A stretch of 64,000 bases of DNA from Helicobacter mehlei. GTDB taxonomy: Bacteria; Campylobacterota; Campylobacteria; Campylobacterales; Helicobacteraceae. This document shows positions 16,235 to 25,336 of the stretch, one piece after another. The stretch lies in the NCBI RefSeq assembly GCF_003660265.1, contig NZ_QXQP01000006.1, positions 1 to 64,000 on the forward strand, written 5' to 3'. A model generated the notes under the pieces. That model worked only from the letters and a program-made list of their open reading frames with translations, was not told where the DNA came from and did no database searches. The position numbers and the translations under genes are program-made. Every line of letters starts with the position of its first letter. Positions within the stretch are counted from its first letter, which is position 1.

Positions 16235-16828
16235 ATGAAATTTAAAGATAACAGCCCTGCCACTGGGGGGGGGGGGGGGGTGAGCCTTGAGAGCCTTCAG
16301 TGGCAAGAATTTAGCTTTAGCGAGGTGTTTATTTATGAGAGGGGGAGGCGTTATAAAAGAGGGGATCACACCAGCGGAGAGATCGCCTATATCTCCTCAA
16401 GTGCCTTGAATAATGGCGTGGATGGGTTTGTCAGCCCGCCAAGCTACATGAAAATCCACCAAAACAAAATCACCTTAGCCAATAGCGGGAGTGTGGGGAG
16501 TTGTTTTTACCACCCCTACCCCTTTGTGGCCTCCGATCATTGCATGGTGGTGTGGCTCAAAGAGAGAGAATTAAACCGCCATTTAGCCCTATTTTGCACC
16601 ACGATTTTACGCCATAGCGTGCAACACAAATATGGCTTTAATCGCGAGATCAACCGCGAACGACTCTTAGAAGAAAAATTTAGCCTGCCCGTCCATGCAA
16701 ATGGCACCATCGCTTACGATCTCATGGAGAATTTCATCAAAGCCCTAGAAAAACAGCAGATAGAAAGAGTTATGGCGTTGTGGGATCGCAAGTTGGGGGC
16801 GTATGAGGGGGTGGGGCGGGGGCTTTAG
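16235..16828 (+). CDS. Specificity module S3 (single recognition domain), phase-ON as read
   Basis: A 197-residue half specificity subunit: leader MKFKDNSPAT, five glycines from a G16 tract, then LQWQEFSFSEVFIYERG and a recognition domain unlike those of S1 and S2 (YISSSALNNGVDGFV, KITLANSGSVGSCFYHPY), ending with the shared helix ENFIKALEKQQIERVMALWD. AAAGGA lies upstream. It begins 18 bases after the S2 stop and probably sits on the same transcript. Two half subunits could pair to make a palindromic site, by analogy with single-domain type I S proteins. Confidence 0.8.
   Translation: MKFKDNSPATGGGGGVSLESLQWQEFSFSEVFIYERGRRYKRGDHTSGEIAYISSSALNNGVDGFVSPPSYMKIHQNKITLANSGSVGSCFYHPYPFVASDHCMVVWLKERELNRHLALFCTTILRHSVQHKYGFNREINRERLLEEKFSLPVHANGTIAYDLMENFIKALEKQQIERVMALWDRKLGAYEGVGRGL
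16265..16280. repeat. G16 homopolymer tract controlling S3
   Basis: Sixteen G right after ten leader codons. The reading frame continues as VSLESLQWQEF. One-base changes would truncate the protein. Confidence 0.88.
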
Positions 16829-16926
16829 GGCGTGGGTGGTAACCAAGTGCTTTGAGCGTAGCGTATTGTCTTTAAGCATTTCTTAGAGAATTTTATATTA
16901 AAGTCCTGCCCATATGAGAGCTTCAC

Positions 16927-18531
16927 ATGAAATCTAAAACAAGCAGTTCGTTCCAAAAGACTTTCAAAGAACTCCAACGGGACAATGTCAAAATCACGCT
17001 TGCCATCGTGTTTGTCGTGGTCATTGCGGGTATGGCACTCTTTTGGGGGGATGTGAGTTTCCATTTGCCCCTATTGGTTTTAGCCACGGTGGTGGGGGGG
17101 TATATGGCGATGAATATCGGGGCTAATGATGTGGCTAACAATGTGGGTCCCTTGGTGGGCTCGCAAGCGATCACTTTGGGCATGGCGATTTTAATCGCGG
17201 CTATTTGTGAGGTGTTGGGGGCGGTGTTGGCTGGATCGGAGGTGGTACAAAGCATTAAGGGCAAGATCATCAATCCCGCCCACATCGAGAGTAGTGCTGT
17301 CTTTGTGGGGGTGATGTTTGCGGCTTTGCTGTCTGGGGCTTTGTGGTTGCACTTGGCTACGGCGATTGGCGCGCCGGTTTCCACCACGCATTCAATTGTG
17401 GGGGGGGTTTTGGGTGCGGGCTTGATGGCTGGGGGTGTGGGGGCTGTGGAATGGCACTTTTTGGGGGGCATTGTGGCTAGTTGGGTGATCTCGCCTTTAA
17501 TGGGCGGGGGGATTGCCATGGGACTCTTGGTGCTCATCAAAAGCGTTTTGAGTGATCGGGAGGATAAAAAGCAAGCTGCCCTAAAGAGTATGCCCTTGAT
17601 GATCGGGGTGATGGGGTTTGCCTTTGGCTGGTACATGCTAGCTAAGGTGTTGCACAAGCACATCCCTTTAGCCAACTGGGAGGAGTTGCTCTTAAGTGTG
17701 GTGTTAGGGGGTATCCTCTACCAAAGCTTTAAGGTTTATATTCTTAAAAAGCTCCCCAGTTTGCAGAACACTAAAGAGAGTGTGCATGCCCTCTTTACAC
17801 TCCCCTTGATTTTTGGGGCAGCCCTGCTGAGTTTTGCGCATGGGGCTAATGATGTGGCTAATGCCGTTGGTCCTCTAGCAGCCATTGTGCAAAGTTTGCG
17901 TGAATGGGGCAATCCTACTCCTAGCACCGCTTATGCGCCCTTGTGGATCATGTCCATTGGGGGGTTTGGGATTGCCCTAGGACTTAGTCTCTATGGTCCC
18001 AAGTTGATTAAAACCGTGGGGAGTGAGATCACCGAATTAGATAAAATGCAAGCCTTTTGCATCGCCATGGCAACGGTGATCACGGTGTTGCTGGCTTCAA
18101 AACTAGGTTTGCCCGTGAGTTCCACGCATATTACGATTGGGGCGGTCTTTGGGGTGGGGTTTTTGCGGGAGTTCTTGCAAAAACGCCTCTTTGAGATGAA
18201 ACAGATGATTTTAGATGCCCACTATGGCGAAAATACAGAGGTGATCAAGAATTTTTTGGATCGCTTTGAGCGGGCTAACCCCAAGCAAAAAAAAGAGATG
18301 TTGGCTTATTTAAAGACTCTCCAAAAAGAAAACAACACCTTAGAATATGCGGTGGGCTTGAGTAAGAAAGAGCGCAAACGCTTGAAAAAAGCCTATAAAA
18401 GCGAGTTGGTCAAACGTTCGGTGATCAAAAAAATCATCACCGCTTGGGTGATAACCGTCCCTGTATCGGCTTTTTTGGGTGCGGGGGGGTATTATCTGAT
18501 CGATGTGTTTAGCCTTGTGGAACGCTTATAA
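16927..18531 (+). CDS. pit: Inorganic phosphate permease, Pit family
   Basis: A 534-residue membrane transporter that imports phosphate (as metal-phosphate) with protons. The family's duplicated signature is present twice: GANDVANNVGP (about 59-69) and GANDVANAVGP (about 307-317). Two matching STTHS/STHIT motifs (PVSTTHSIVGG, PVSSTHITIG) follow. A charged cytoplasmic stretch lies at about 415-495, before a last membrane segment. It is homologous to HP1491 and marks the right edge of the accessory island. The gene is followed by the CorC-like gene after 57 bases. Confidence 0.93.
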   Translation: MKSKTSSSFQKTFKELQRDNVKITLAIVFVVVIAGMALFWGDVSFHLPLLVLATVVGGYMAMNIGANDVANNVGPLVGSQAITLGMAILIAAICEVLGAVLAGSEVVQSIKGKIINPAHIESSAVFVGVMFAALLSGALWLHLATAIGAPVSTTHSIVGGVLGAGLMAGGVGAVEWHFLGGIVASWVISPLMGGGIAMGLLVLIKSVLSDREDKKQAALKSMPLMIGVMGFAFGWYMLAKVLHKHIPLANWEELLLSVVLGGILYQSFKVYILKKLPSLQNTKESVHALFTLPLIFGAALLSFAHGANDVANAVGPLAAIVQSLREWGNPTPSTAYAPLWIMSIGGFGIALGLSLYGPKLIKTVGSEITELDKMQAFCIAMATVITVLLASKLGLPVSSTHITIGAVFGVGFLREFLQKRLFEMKQMILDAHYGENTEVIKNFLDRFERANPKQKKEMLAYLKTLQKENNTLEYAVGLSKKERKRLKKAYKSELVKRSVIKKIITAWVITVPVSAFLGAGGYYLIDVFSLVERL

Positions 18532-18588
18532 AGCGTGGTTATTTAAAATAGACTATAGTAACACGGATGAAAATTTGAAGGAGAGTGA

Positions 18589-19911
18589 TTGGATTTTTAT
18601 GAGCCGATTTTAATGTCCGCTCTTGCATTCCTCTTGGTTTTACTCAATGCCTTTTTTGTGCTTTCTGAGTTTGCCATTGTCAAGGTTAGACGTTCTAAAT
18701 TAGAAGAGTTGAGTTTGCAAAACGATCAAAATGCCATTTTAGCCCTTAAAATCAACGCCTCGATCAACACTTATTTGAGCGCGACCCAGCTAGGCATCAC
18801 ACTAGCTTCTTTGGGGTTGGGTTGGCTAGGTGAGCCTGCTATTGCGCATTTTATCACGATCTTTTTGCAAAAATGGTTGCACTTGGACAATATCCATGCT
18901 CTAGCGCATGGCATTAGCGTAGTGATTGCCTTTAGCCTCATCACTCTATTGCATGTGATTTTGGGGGAGATTGTGCCTAAATCCATCGCGATTGTGCATG
19001 CTGAAAAAGTGGTGCTTTGGGTGGCTAGACCCTTGCATGCCTTTTGGCTGATCTCCTATCCCGTTGTCAATCTTTTTGATTTTTTAGCTAGAATCGTGCT
19101 CAAAATCTTTAGAATCGAACTCCAGCATGACAGTGCGCACTCTGAAGAGGAGTTAAAGATCATTGTGGGGGAAAGTTTGCGCGGAGGGGTGATTGACTAT
19201 GTGGAAGAGGAGATTATCAAAAATGCGGTGGATTTTTCGGATACGAGTGCTAAAGAGATCATGACACCCAGAAACGACATGGTTTGTTTGGATATGCGTA
19301 ATTCCTATGAGGATAATATCCAAATCATTTTGAAAAACTCCTACACCCGCTACCCATGCTGTGAGGGGAGCAAGGACAATATCTTGGGGCTGGTGCATAT
19401 TAGAGATGTGCTCTCCACCTCTTTATTGGAGAATACCAACCTCTCTAGCACCCAAAACCTGAGAAAAATCCTCAAAGAGATGTTGATTGTGCCTGAGAGC
19501 GCGTCTATCTCCCAAATCCTCATCAAAATGAACAAACAGCAGATACATACCGCTTTGGTGGTGGATGAATACGGGGGCACTTCGGGTTTATTAACTATTG
19601 ATGACATTATTGAGGAAATCATGGGCGATCTTTACGATCGGCACGACTTGAAACGCGAGGGGATCAAACAGCTAGATGAGAACACTTTTGAGTGCAATGG
19701 CATGGTGGATTTGGAAAGTGTTGAGGAGGTTTTAGGGGTCAAATTCGATCAAGATTATGAGCAAGTTACCTTGGGGGGGTATGTTTTTAGTCTCTTGGAG
19801 CGGCTACCCGAAGTGGGCGATGTGGTGGGCGATGCGCATTGTATTTTTGAAGTGCTGGACATGGATAAGGCGCGGATTAAAAAGCTTAAATTGATGAAGA
19901 AAGATATTTAG
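18589..19911 (+). CDS. CNNM/CorC-type membrane protein with CBS pair
   Basis: A 440-residue protein: N-terminal DUF21 membrane domain (about 1-190, with HVILGEIVPKS), two CBS domains (about 205-330, with IMTPRNDMVCLD and LVVDEYGGTSGLLTIDDIIEEI) and a C-terminal CorC/HlyC domain (about 345-430). Old annotations call these hemolysins, but family members are linked to Mg2+/Co2+ efflux. The start is TTG at 18589, supported by GAAGGAG seven bases upstream. A TATAGT at 18554-18559 may be its -10 box. Homologue of HP1490. Confidence 0.9.
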   Translation: MDFYEPILMSALAFLLVLLNAFFVLSEFAIVKVRRSKLEELSLQNDQNAILALKINASINTYLSATQLGITLASLGLGWLGEPAIAHFITIFLQKWLHLDNIHALAHGISVVIAFSLITLLHVILGEIVPKSIAIVHAEKVVLWVARPLHAFWLISYPVVNLFDFLARIVLKIFRIELQHDSAHSEEELKIIVGESLRGGVIDYVEEEIIKNAVDFSDTSAKEIMTPRNDMVCLDMRNSYEDNIQIILKNSYTRYPCCEGSKDNILGLVHIRDVLSTSLLENTNLSSTQNLRKILKEMLIVPESASISQILIKMNKQQIHTALVVDEYGGTSGLLTIDDIIEEIMGDLYDRHDLKREGIKQLDENTFECNGMVDLESVEEVLGVKFDQDYEQVTLGGYVFSLLERLPEVGDVVGDAHCIFEVLDMDKARIKKLKLMKKDI

Positions 19912-19913
19912 AG

Positions 19914-21468
19914 ATGGCACAAAATCAAGTGTTAAGATGGGCGTTATTAATGGGGCTTTTGGGGGATTTAGCCTTGAGCGACCCTTTGGAGCCCACAGAT
20001 TTTAATATCCTGCAAGCCCTCAAGGCTTCTCCCAAGATTTTTTCAACCCACCCTTCGCCCATCTCGCTCAAGCAAGCATGGGATATGGTGCTCTCCAACT
20101 ATGAGGGCATTAAAGCCCAAGACTATGCCCAAAAAAAGGCCAAGAAACTCAGCACAGCGGCCAAACTCTCTTTTTTGCCCGAAATTGACTTGAGTGCCTT
20201 TTATGTGCATTTGGGTAAGCCCATTGAGCTCCAGCCCTTTAGTGCTAGCAAGCGTGCCCAAATTCAAGAGGGTGCAAGGGGTTTGGAAAACTCCCTAAAA
20301 GCCCCTCTAGCCCATATGCCCCCCCCTTTGAATGGGTTAGGGAATGTCATAGGGGGTGCGGTTGCACAGGGGACTTCGGGTTTAATGGGTCTTTTAAGCG
20401 AGCCTTTTTTGTTTTCTAAACAAAATGTGGTCATGGGGGCATTGAGCATTATTTACCCACTCTACATGGGCGGGGCACGTTTTTATATGAGCAAGTTAGC
20501 CTCTCTAGCCCATAAAGATTCCATGGAGGTTTCACGGCTCAAAAGACTCTCTACCTTCCAAGAGCTAGTGAAAATTTATTATGGTTTGGTGCTCAATATT
20601 GAGGTTTTAGAGGTGCTTAAGGGGGTGGAGGAGGGGCATTTAAAGCATTATCAAAATGCACTCAAACGCCAAAAAGCGGGGCAAATCGCGCGGGTAGAGG
20701 TGCTGAGTGCCTCTGTGGCTTATGAAAAAAGCAAGATCAAGACCATGCAGGCTAGAGACTCACTAGAAGTTGCCACCCTAGCTTTCAACACCATTTTATC
20801 GAGTGCCAACATGCCCGCCTCTAAGCTCCACTTTGCCCCCACAGCCCATCTGCACTTACGCGCTAAAGCCCTACCCAATGTGGATTTTTTTATTCAAGAG
20901 ACTTTGAGCTCTTATCCAGCGTTAAAAAGTCTAGCCATCAAACAAAAAAAGTGCTAGAGAGATGACAAAATTACAAATCTCTAAATTTCTGCCCCATTTT
21001 AACTTCTTTGGGGCGTATGTGATGAAACAAAATAATTCCCCACTCACCAATATGGTTCCCGAATGGTTTGTGGGCGTGGGGGCAAAACTGCCCATTTTGA
21101 CCCCGGGGGGGCGTGTGATGCACTACCAAGCGGCTAAAATTGATGAGTTGCAAGTGAGTGCGCTACAAAGCCAAGCTAAAAAAGATATGGAGTTGTTGGT
21201 GCACAAAACTTATTTGCAATGCCAAGCCTCTTTGAAGGAATACCAAAGCCTGAACGCTAGCGTGGAGTTAGCTAAAGAAAATCTCAAGCTCCAAGAAGAG
21301 GCATTTAACCAAGGCTTGAGCACCAATGCCTTAGTTGTGGATGCGCGCAACTCGCTAGCCGGAATCTTGGTGGAGCAAAAAACCAGCGCGTTTAAATACA
21401 TCAGTTCTCTAGTGGATTTGATGGTTTTAAGTGATCGCATCGATTCATTCTATGATTTTGTTTATTAG
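19914..21468 (+). CDS. TolC-like outer membrane efflux protein, split by a one-base frameshift
   Basis: Two pieces (19914-20957 and 20962-21468) together give about 517 residues of an outer-membrane efflux factor: N-terminal signal, then long coiled helices such as KIKTMQARDSLEVATLAFNT and, in the second part, VELAKENLKLQEEAFNQGLST. The break is at an A7 run (20944-20950). With six A the frame reads on as IKQKSAREMTKLQISKFLPH without loss. It starts right behind the CorC-like gene and heads an exporter with the HlyD and ABC-2 genes (HP1489-HP1486 order). Either a sequencing error, slippage or a true mutation. Confidence 0.82.
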
Positions 21469-21476
21469 GAGAGGGC

Positions 21477-22472
21477 ATGCCCAAGACTAAAACTACTAAT
21501 CTTTTGGTTATGATTGTCCTTTTAGCCCTAGCAATCTTAGGCTGGCTGGGGTATTTGTATTACCAAGCTTACAACCACAAAATGCAACGCTTACAAGGCT
21601 TTATTGAGGCTAGAGAGTATAGCGTGAGTTCCAAGTTGGCTGGGCGCGTGGAAAATGTGTTGGTCAAAAAGGGGGATATTGTCAAAAAAGGGGCTTTAAT
21701 GTTTGTGATCAATAGCCCCGAGGCTGAGGCCAAACTTTTACAAGCCAAATCCAGTCACAAGGCCGCACGGGCACTAAAAGATGAGGTGCTTAAAGGGACT
21801 CGCTCCCAAACCATCAAGAGTGCTAAAGATGTGTATCAAGCCGCTAAGGCCCAAAGCGATCTAGCCCAAGAAACTTATAAGCGCATCCAAGACCTCTACG
21901 ATCAGGGGGTTACTAGCTTGCAAAAACGCGATGAAGCCTATGCGGCTTTTCAGAGTGCGACCTTTAATAAAAATGCGGCTTACCAACAATACAAGCTCGC
22001 CCTAGAGGGGGCTAGCTCAGAGACCAAAATTGCCGCCCAAGCCAAAGAGAGTGCCGCTTTAGGGCAACTTAATGAAGTGCAAGCCTTTTTGCACGATAAA
22101 AATGCTTATAGCCCCATAGATGGGGAAGTGAGCAATGTTTTGTTGTATAGCGGGGAGTTAAGCCCCAAGGGCTTCCCGGTGGTCTTGGTTACGGACACTG
22201 CGCATGCGTGGCTGAATTTGAGTGTGCCAGAAAAATACTTGCAACAATTTAGCATCGGTTCTAGCTTTAAGGGCTATGTGCCCGCTTTGCAAAAAGAATT
22301 GGAATTTAAAGTAACCCATGTGGCTGTGATGGGGGATTTTGCTACATGGAAGAGCACAAGTTCGAGTAAGAGTTATGACATGAAGAGCTTTAGCATTGAG
22401 GCGACCCCCTTAAGCCAAATGCAAGATTTGCGGGTGGGCATGAGCGTCCTAGTGGATATCCCCAAACCTTGA
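21477..22472 (+). CDS. HlyD-family membrane fusion protein
   Basis: A 331-residue periplasmic adaptor: one N-terminal membrane segment (about 7-29), a biotinyl-lipoyl half (SSKLAGRVENVLVKKGDIVKKG, about 50-71), a helical hairpin (about 85-195, ...YKRIQDLYDQGVTSLQKRDEAYA), the second lipoyl half (AYSPIDGEVSNVLLYSGE) and a beta-barrel domain. It should connect the ABC-2 transporter to the TolC-like channel. Start is 9 bases after the TolC-like stop, with GGAGAGGGC just before it. Confidence 0.9.
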   Translation: MPKTKTTNLLVMIVLLALAILGWLGYLYYQAYNHKMQRLQGFIEAREYSVSSKLAGRVENVLVKKGDIVKKGALMFVINSPEAEAKLLQAKSSHKAARALKDEVLKGTRSQTIKSAKDVYQAAKAQSDLAQETYKRIQDLYDQGVTSLQKRDEAYAAFQSATFNKNAAYQQYKLALEGASSETKIAAQAKESAALGQLNEVQAFLHDKNAYSPIDGEVSNVLLYSGELSPKGFPVVLVTDTAHAWLNLSVPEKYLQQFSIGSSFKGYVPALQKELEFKVTHVAVMGDFATWKSTSSSKSYDMKSFSIEATPLSQMQDLRVGMSVLVDIPKP

Positions 22473-22482
22473 GGTTTAGCGC

Positions 22483-23541
22483 ATGCTGGCTAAATTTTTG
22501 CATGATAAATTTAGCTTGGGGCTGTGCTTTGTGGCACCCTTAGTGCTTTGGGGGCTCATTGCGGCTATTTTTTATAAAGAAATCCCCACCCGCTTGAATG
22601 TGGGGGTGGTCGATTTGGATCACAGCCACCTGAGCCAAGAGATTGTTACCGCGCTCAATGCCAGTAGCTACCTCAACCTCAAGCATTTTTATAGCGGTTT
22701 GGATCAAGCCAAGCCCTTTTTAGCCAACAAAGAGATTTATGGGGTGGTGGTCCTGCCTAAAAATTTGGAGAGGCAGATCAAGCTAGGCATCAAAACCCCC
22801 GTGGCACTTTATTATAACGCTGAGTTTGTGTTAGTGGGTAAGTCCATTGCTAATGCGCTCTTACAAACCCTCCTCACTTTAGGGATCAAAAACGATGTGG
22901 CTAGAAATCTAGCTACACATAGCGATCTCAACACCGCCAAAGCCCTAGCCTTCCCCTTGCATGTGAATCTGCACCGTCTCTATAATGAAGACAACAACTA
23001 CGCGCAATTTTTATCCAGCGTGATCTTACCCTGTATGTGGCAAATCATCGTGGCTTTGGGCATGCTTAATTTTCTGATGCAATGCTCCAGCCTAAGCGAT
23101 ATCTTAGGGGCTTTGGGGCTCAACACCGCCATTTTTAGCTTTTGGGGGTTTTTGATGGTGTTTTTTTTAAAACCCTATGATGCGCATTTGGGGGTTTTTC
23201 TTTTAGCTGTTATCTTATTGGTGCTGTGTGTCTCTAGCGTGGTGATCGCTTTGCATGCCCTCCTTAGCGACCCACTACGCACTGCCTCAGTGATTGCCGC
23301 CTACACCGCCCCCTCTTTAGCCTTTGTGGGGGTAACCTACCCCACGCCCAACATGCCTGTTTTAGGGGAGTTTTGGGGATCACTCTTGCCCATCACCTAT
23401 TTTATCAAGTCCTTTATCGCCCTGTTGCACTACCAAGAGGGAGTCCCTTTAGCCCTTGCCTCGCTCTCCAAAATGTGGTTTTTCTTGCTCTTCTTGCCCT
23501 TGGGGTTGTTAGTCCATGCCTTGAGAAAAAAAACATGTTAG
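22483..23541 (+). CDS. ABC-2 type transport permease (first copy)
   Basis: A 352-residue permease of the YhiH/ABC-2 type: an N-terminal membrane helix (about 15-32), a large extracytoplasmic domain (about 33-170, e.g. VGVVDLDHSHLSQEIVTALN) and five or six C-terminal helices with a PITYFIKSFIALLHYQ motif typical of ABC-2 exporters. No ATPase gene is in this cluster, so the nucleotide-binding partner must come from elsewhere or is absent. Together with the next gene it likely forms a heterodimer. Confidence 0.87.
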   Translation: MLAKFLHDKFSLGLCFVAPLVLWGLIAAIFYKEIPTRLNVGVVDLDHSHLSQEIVTALNASSYLNLKHFYSGLDQAKPFLANKEIYGVVVLPKNLERQIKLGIKTPVALYYNAEFVLVGKSIANALLQTLLTLGIKNDVARNLATHSDLNTAKALAFPLHVNLHRLYNEDNNYAQFLSSVILPCMWQIIVALGMLNFLMQCSSLSDILGALGLNTAIFSFWGFLMVFFLKPYDAHLGVFLLAVILLVLCVSSVVIALHALLSDPLRTASVIAAYTAPSLAFVGVTYPTPNMPVLGEFWGSLLPITYFIKSFIALLHYQEGVPLALASLSKMWFFLLFLPLGLLVHALRKKTC

Positions 23542-24644
23542 GGCTTTTTACCGCTGAATTTAAAAGAATTTTCACGCATGCGGGCGTGGTGTTTATCATT
23601 GTGGTCGGGCCTCTTTTTTATGCCCTGCTCTACCCCCTACCCTACAAAAGCGACATTGTAACCAAGCAAAAAATCGCGCTTGTGGATGCCGATGAAAGTG
23701 CACTTTCTAGGCGGCTTATCCGCATGTTAGAGAGCACGCAAGGTATTAGCATCGCCTATCGTCCTAGTTCCATGCAAGAAGCTAAGGCACTTTTAGAACA
23801 TGAAAAGGTCTATGGGATTGTGTTGATCCCTAAGTTTTTTGAACGCCAAATTTACACCAGTACACCCGCGCATGTCGAGCTTTATGCCAATGCCAATTAC
23901 TTCTTGATCTATGCCGCCATTGCTAATGCCACCCTAGATGCGATTAACGCGCTTGGCGATCAAATCAAACTCCACAAAGCCCGCTTTGAGTCCCAAAGAC
24001 CCCAAGAACCCAATCTTTTAACTTTGCAATCCATCCCACTTTTCAACCCCTCTTTGGGCTATCTTAACTACGCCCTAGCCAATGCCCTGATTTTCATCTT
24101 GCACCAAACCTTGTTGATGGGCACTAGCATGCTCACCTGCACGCCCAACACCCGCCTACGTGCCTCTAGCTTTTTGGAGGCTTTGGGGGCTATTTTGGTG
24201 CGTTGTCTGTGTTTTATGGGTGTTTATCTCTTTTATATTTTCTTGTATTTTGGGGTGCTTTTCCCCTATTATCATATCCACATCCACGCCAATCCGACCA
24301 CGCTTCTAGCCTTTGGAGCGGTGTTTTTATTGGCAACGGCAAGCTGTGGGGTGGTGTTAGGCACTTATTTATCAAAGCCTATCCGGGCAACCCAGATTCT
24401 CTTATTGGCTTCCTTGCCCATGATCTTTATGATGGGCTTTATTTGGCCCTTTGAGCTCTTACCTAGTGCCTTGCGCGTGTTATTGCAAGCCGTGCCTGCT
24501 TACCATGCCATCTCAGGAATGGTGATGCTAAACCAATTAGGAGCTGATCTCAGTGCTACTCTTACCCACCTGAGTGCCCTTGTTATTATTGCTTTTATCG
24601 CTCTGTTTTGGGGGGCTTTTAGATTAACACGCCTGAAGGGTTAG
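23535..24644 (+). CDS. ABC-2 type transport permease (second copy)
   Basis: A 369-residue paralogue of the upstream gene with the same layout: N-terminal helix, extracytoplasmic domain (KIALVDADESALSRRLIRML), then C-terminal helices with LLQAVPAYHAISGMVML. I place the start at ATG 23535, inside the end of the previous gene (7-base overlap). The longer frame from 23373 reads through that gene's coding part and is not credible. Homologue of HP1486. Confidence 0.87.
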   Translation: MLGLFTAEFKRIFTHAGVVFIIVVGPLFYALLYPLPYKSDIVTKQKIALVDADESALSRRLIRMLESTQGISIAYRPSSMQEAKALLEHEKVYGIVLIPKFFERQIYTSTPAHVELYANANYFLIYAAIANATLDAINALGDQIKLHKARFESQRPQEPNLLTLQSIPLFNPSLGYLNYALANALIFILHQTLLMGTSMLTCTPNTRLRASSFLEALGAILVRCLCFMGVYLFYIFLYFGVLFPYYHIHIHANPTTLLAFGAVFLLATASCGVVLGTYLSKPIRATQILLLASLPMIFMMGFIWPFELLPSALRVLLQAVPAYHAISGMVMLNQLGADLSATLTHLSALVIIAFIALFWGAFRLTRLKG

Positions 24645-24647
24645 CCA

Positions 24648-25334
24648 TTGTTTAAAACACCTCTCATATTAGCCTTTAAAGAAGCCTTCCCCCACACGAT
24701 CCCCATTTGTTTGGGTTATTTGTTGATGGGCGCAGCCTTAGGGATTTTCTTGCAACAAAATGGGTATGGGGTGTTGGCTGCCCTTTGCATGAGCTTGTTT
24801 GTCTATGCGGGGGCGGTGCAGTTTATGGTCGTGGCTTTGGTGAGCGTGCATGCCAGTTTGCTGAATATCTTTTTATTGGTGGCTGTTGTGAATGCGCGCC
24901 AAATTTGTTATGCGATTGCGATGATTGAGCCCTTTTCTGGCATGAAAAAACGCCTCTACTACATAGCACATGCCCTCAGCGATGAAACTTTCATGCTTTT
25001 AAATGTCGCCCAGCCCAAGCAATCGGTGCGCGAGGATTTTATGTTAGCCATCGCCCTTTTAAACCAAAGTTATTGGGTATTAGGGACTTTACTAGGTTCT
25101 TTGCTAGGGGATAGCTTTAAATTAGATGTGCGGGGGATGTCTTTTGTGATGGTGAGTATTTTTGTGGTGATCTTTATGGAGCAATGGAAAAGCACTAGCC
25201 GGCATGCACCCGCCTTAATTGGGCTTATGAGCGCGTTGGTGTGTTTCATTATTTTTGGCAAGTCCCACTTTTTATTGCCCACTTTAGCGATCATGGTGGC
25301 GATATTTCTACTCTTCAAACGCCGTTTAGATTAG
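24648..25334 (+). CDS. azlC: AzlC-family branched-chain amino acid exporter, large subunit
   Basis: A 228-residue membrane protein with about seven helices. AzlC signatures are visible: FKEAFPHTIPICLGYLLMGAALG, SLFVYAGAVQFMVVAL and VVNARQICYA, followed by HALSDETFML. The partner gene azlD starts 2 bases after its stop. The start is TTG at 24648, three bases past the previous stop. AzlCD pairs export branched-chain or related amino acids; the exact substrate cannot be read from sequence. In H. pylori these are HP1331/HP1330, not at this place, so the pair is in a different context here. Confidence 0.9.
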   Translation: MFKTPLILAFKEAFPHTIPICLGYLLMGAALGIFLQQNGYGVLAALCMSLFVYAGAVQFMVVALVSVHASLLNIFLLVAVVNARQICYAIAMIEPFSGMKKRLYYIAHALSDETFMLLNVAQPKQSVREDFMLAIALLNQSYWVLGTLLGSLLGDSFKLDVRGMSFVMVSIFVVIFMEQWKSTSRHAPALIGLMSALVCFIIFGKSHFLLPTLAIMVAIFLLFKRRLD

Positions 25335-25336
25335 AG

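Noticed and set aside
12330-16828. Classical type I HsdM/HsdS system
   Set aside because: Possible at first sight, but the 680-residue length, the PD-(D/E)xK pattern in the N-terminus and the lack of hsdR favour a BcgI-like fused RM enzyme.
16923-17675. 250-residue minus-strand ORF
   Set aside because: Antisense shadow of the pit gene, with no ribosome site and atypical composition.
20940-20957. Programmed -1 frameshifting at A AAA AAG in the TolC-like gene
   Set aside because: The heptamer looks slippery, but a -1 shift leads to the wrong frame; the second half needs loss of one base (+1 or -2).
23373-23534. N-terminal extension of the second ABC-2 permease
   Set aside because: The stretch is the other frame of the upstream permease; the ATG at 23535 gives the family-type N-terminus.
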